This document shows positions 56,919 through 58,577 of a DNA stretch of 58,577 nt, one piece after another. The stretch's first letter is position 1; every line of letters begins with the position of its first letter. Below the pieces are notes generated by a model, which worked only from the letters and a program-made list of their open reading frames with translations, ran no database searches and had not been told where the DNA came from. The stretch covers positions 1 to 58,577 of the forward strand of contig CACDNJ010000002.1 of assembly GCA_902554135.1 (NCBI GenBank), written 5' to 3'. Origin of the DNA: an uncultured Pelagibacteraceae bacterium. Its GTDB lineage: Bacteria; Pseudomonadota; Alphaproteobacteria; Pelagibacterales; Pelagibacteraceae. The translations under genes and the position numbers were made by a program.

Positions 56919-56996
56919 GGTCCCATAGCTCAATTGGATTAGAGCGTCTCGCTACGGACGAGAAGGTTGAGGGTTCAAATCCTTCTGGGACCTCCA
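56919..56996 (+). tRNA. tRNA-Arg (ACG)
   Basis: A 78-base cloverleaf. Acceptor arms are GGTCCCA and TGGGACC, discriminator T and an encoded CCA. The D-arm is GCTC...GAGC. The anticodon stem TCTCG/CGAGA holds loop CTACGGA, with anticodon ACG at 56954-56956 (A34 presumably edited to inosine to read CGN). The T-arm GAGGG/CCTTC has loop TTCAAAT. Directly followed by a micropeptide gene. Confidence 0.97.
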
Positions 56997-57013
56997 GATG
57001 CGGAGGATTTATT

Positions 57014-57091
57014 ATGTCATTACAGAAAGCAGTAATTGTTTTTTTCATTTTGGTATTTATTATACTTTTGCTTCTATCTTTGGTTTTATAA
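57014..57091 (+). CDS. 25-residue hydrophobic micropeptide downstream of tRNA-Arg
   Basis: ATG to TAA encodes 25 residues: MSLQKA, then an uninterrupted run of aliphatic and aromatic residues, i.e. one membrane helix. GGAGG at 57002-57006 is a full-consensus Shine-Dalgarno with a 7-base spacer, rare in this genome. The gene begins 17 bases after the tRNA-Arg CCA and has no promoter of its own that I can see, so it is probably cut from the tRNA precursor. Its end overlaps the convergent uppP stop by 6 bases. No family recognised. Confidence 0.5.
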   Translation: MSLQKAVIVFFILVFIILLLLSLVL

Positions 57092-57854
57092 ATAAACCAT
57101 TGATAATATGATCACACCTAGTATTAATCGGTATCCAATTATTAGATTAAAATTAAACCTTTTCAAATAGATCAAAAAATACTTTATTGTTATGTACGAA
57201 AAGATAAACGAAAGACCAACAGTTAAGATTGCGCTTATATTTAGTAAAAAATTACCTTCACCAATCAACTTATAAACCCCATAGATTGTTGCTCCAGCTA
57301 AGGCAGGTATAGACATTAAAAATGAAATTTTTGCAGCATCTTCTCTATTAAATTTTAAAAATCTTGCCCCCGTCATTATTATTCCAGATCTACTTACACC
57401 TGGAATTAAAGCCAGAACTTGAAAAAATCCAATAATAAAGGCATTTTTTACTGTGAAATTATCTTGAATTTTTTGACCCAAATCAAATTTATCTGCAAAA
57501 TAAAGCAATATACCAAAAATTATAGTTGTCCAGCCTATAACCTTGTAAGTCCTTAAATCAGACACTAAGTTATATTTAACTATCAAATAACCAAATAAAA
57601 ATAATGGTATTGAGGCAAAAATAATTCTAAAAAATAATTTTTGATTTTTTTCCAAAATCAATAATCTCTTTTTTAAAAAATAATAAAACAGCTAACAGGG
57701 AACCTGTATGTGCACTTACATTCAGTATTAGCGATTCTTTCTGAAGCTCAAAAAAGTTTGAAATCAAATTTAGGTGTGCCGAAGAACTTACTGGTAAAAA
57801 TTCAGTAATACCTTGAATAATTGATATGACAAAAATCTGAAAAAAGTTTTCCAT
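57086..57854 (-). pseudogene. uppP: Undecaprenyl-diphosphatase, frameshifted
   Basis: Recycles undecaprenyl diphosphate to the lipid carrier for cell-wall synthesis. The N-terminal part from ATG 57854 (MENFFQIF, IIQGITEFLPVSSSAHLNL) is in one frame and stops at a TAG just after KIIF. The rest (RIIFASIPLFLFG, IPGVSRSGIIMTGARFLKFNREDAAKISFLMSIPA) continues in another frame. Removing one base from either a 7-T run (57645-57651) or a 6-A run (57629-57634) restores a normal full-length protein. Both active-site motifs are intact. The indel may be a sequencing error in a homopolymer, a real mutation, or a slippage site. Confidence 0.85.
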
Positions 57855-57926
57855 TGTAGGAGATTGATTTATATTGAATTCAACCACTGAGTTCATCACA
57901 AATATAGCATAGCTGATATGCATATA

Positions 57927-57980
57927 AAAAAACCATGTAAATACTTGGTTTTTTGTAAGAAAGGTAAGTAAAGCTTACCT
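57927..57980. promoter_or_regulatory. Two inverted repeats in the uppP-gltD intergenic region
   Basis: AAAAAACCA and TGGTTTTTT pair around a 10-base loop (57927-57954). AGGTAAG and CTTACCT pair perfectly around TAAAG (57962-57980). Both lie in the gap between the divergent uppP and gltD genes, 44-97 bases before the gltD ATG. The first looks like a bidirectional terminator, the second like an operator or leader hairpin. Nitrogen control of gltD is plausible but not shown. Confidence 0.5.
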
Positions 57981-58023
57981 AAATATCCTTTAAATAGTTT
58001 AATTTTTAAACTAATTTTACATC

Positions 58024-58577
58024 ATGACAGAAAAGATGTTGAAATTTGTAAATATAGGTCAACAAACACCACCTAAAAGATCTGCCAATAAGAGAAAAGA
58101 GGATTTTAAGGAGGTATATGACGAATTTATTAACAATAAGGCAAAGGAACAATCCAGTAGATGCTCACAATGTGGGGTCCCTTTTTGCCAGGTTCATTGC
58201 CCCCTTCATAATAACATTCCTGATTGGTTAAAGCTTACTGCCGAGGGAAGATTAGAAGATGCTTATGAATTGGCCCAAAGTACAAACAACATGCCAGAAG
58301 TGTGTGGCAGAATTTGTCCTCAGGATAGGCTATGCGAAGGAAACTGCGTAATTGAACAATCTGGTCACGGAACGGTAACAATAGGATCTGTTGAAAAATA
58401 TATTACAGAAACAGCATGGGAAAAAGGTTGGATAAAACCAATTAAAGTTAAAAAAGAAAAAAACCAATCCGTTGGAATAATCGGAGCTGGTCCAGCTGGT
58501 TTAGCTTGTGCTGAACAGTTAAGAAAGTCTGGCTTTAAAATAACCATATATGATCGATATGACAGACCCGGCGGATT
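58024..58577 (+). CDS. gltD: Glutamate synthase small subunit, N-terminal part (3' end outside window)
   Basis: Beta subunit of NADPH glutamate synthase; passes electrons from NADPH to GltB. 184 residues are visible before the window ends. The N-terminal Fe-S domain has RCSQCGVPFCQVHCPLHNNIPDWL and CGRICPQDRLCEGNCVIEQ, then the FAD motif VGIIGAGPAGLACAEQL. ATG 58024 gives the N-terminus usual in alphaproteobacteria (MTEKMLKFVNIG). ATG 58036 (MLKF) is a second possibility. No frameshift in the visible part. Confidence 0.95.
   Translation, partial: MTEKMLKFVNIGQQTPPKRSANKRKEDFKEVYDEFINNKAKEQSSRCSQCGVPFCQVHCPLHNNIPDWLKLTAEGRLEDAYELAQSTNNMPEVCGRICPQDRLCEGNCVIEQSGHGTVTIGSVEKYITETAWEKGWIKPIKVKKEKNQSVGIIGAGPAGLACAEQLRKSGFKITIYDRYDRPGG

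Noticed and set aside
56833..57048. 71-residue minus-strand ORF across tRNA-Arg
   Set aside because: It is the antisense of the tRNA; its EGFEPSTF-like peptide is a classic spurious translation of tRNA genes.
58365..58547. 60-residue minus-strand ORF inside gltD
   Set aside because: Antisense to the conserved Fe-S and FAD motifs of GltD.

Overview
The window is a very AT-rich (roughly 30% GC by eye), densely packed bacterial chromosome segment. Many neighbours overlap by 1-4 bases or are separated by only a few. Gene content and order are alphaproteobacterial: sdhCDAB, mdh-sucCDAB-lpd, priA-atpHAGDC without atpBEF, ctpA-rppH, metX-metW opposite hisC-tyrC, and helicase-fdxA-carD. Low GC, minimal spacers, a TAXI-type TRAP transporter and a SAM-II riboswitch on metX suggest a streamlined marine lineage such as SAR11/Pelagibacterales. 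That assignment is inference, not a database result.

Layout. Positions 1-14168 (+) hold the end of asd and a near-continuous TCA block: succinate dehydrogenase, a methylmalonate-semialdehyde dehydrogenase (mmsA), malate dehydrogenase, succinyl-CoA synthetase, 2-oxoglutarate dehydrogenase E1/E2 and E3. priA and the F1 part of ATP synthase follow (14192-21024, +). A minus-strand run (21014-30114) carries rppH, ctpA, rsfS, nadD, proA, proB, obgE, rpmA, rplU, gloB, metW and metX. A SAM-II riboswitch with terminator and candidate antiterminator precedes metX. hisC-tyrC (+) diverge from it. plsC, lysA, a small lptM-like lipoprotein and argH follow on minus. From 35741 come tlpA, a carboxylesterase and an HNH protein (+), then coq7, dsbB and a DedA-like membrane protein (-). 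Next are tRNA-Leu(CAA) with an acyl-CoA synthetase starting 5 nt after its CCA, a 20-residue Lys/Arg peptide gene, and the minus-strand operon helicase-TerB-like-fdxA-carD. A class I aminotransferase and a two-gene TAXI TRAP transporter (+) lead into a thioesterase, an EamA transporter, pyruvate dehydrogenase E2 and E1, and a thiolase with a coupled 46-residue membrane peptide (all -). The window ends with tRNA-Arg(ACG), a 25-residue hydrophobic peptide gene, a frameshifted uppP and the start of gltD.

How the genes work together. Most of the window is central carbon and energy metabolism: PDH and the TCA dehydrogenases feed NADH and succinate electrons to respiration, and F1 makes ATP. Single-copy amino-acid biosynthesis and housekeeping genes are interspersed. 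There are no insertion sequences, phage genes or CRISPR arrays. No gene-free stretch exceeds about 200 bases.

The most unusual feature is the pyruvate dehydrogenase complex. The lipoyl (swinging-arm) domain sits at the N-terminus of the AceE-type E1, and the adjacent E2 has no lipoyl domain. Other points worth a second look are the metX riboswitch/attenuator, a possibly leaderless aceE promoter with 22-bp-spaced direct repeats, two genes whose mRNA 5' ends would be set by tRNA 3' processing, and several tiny genes that automatic annotation would probably miss.
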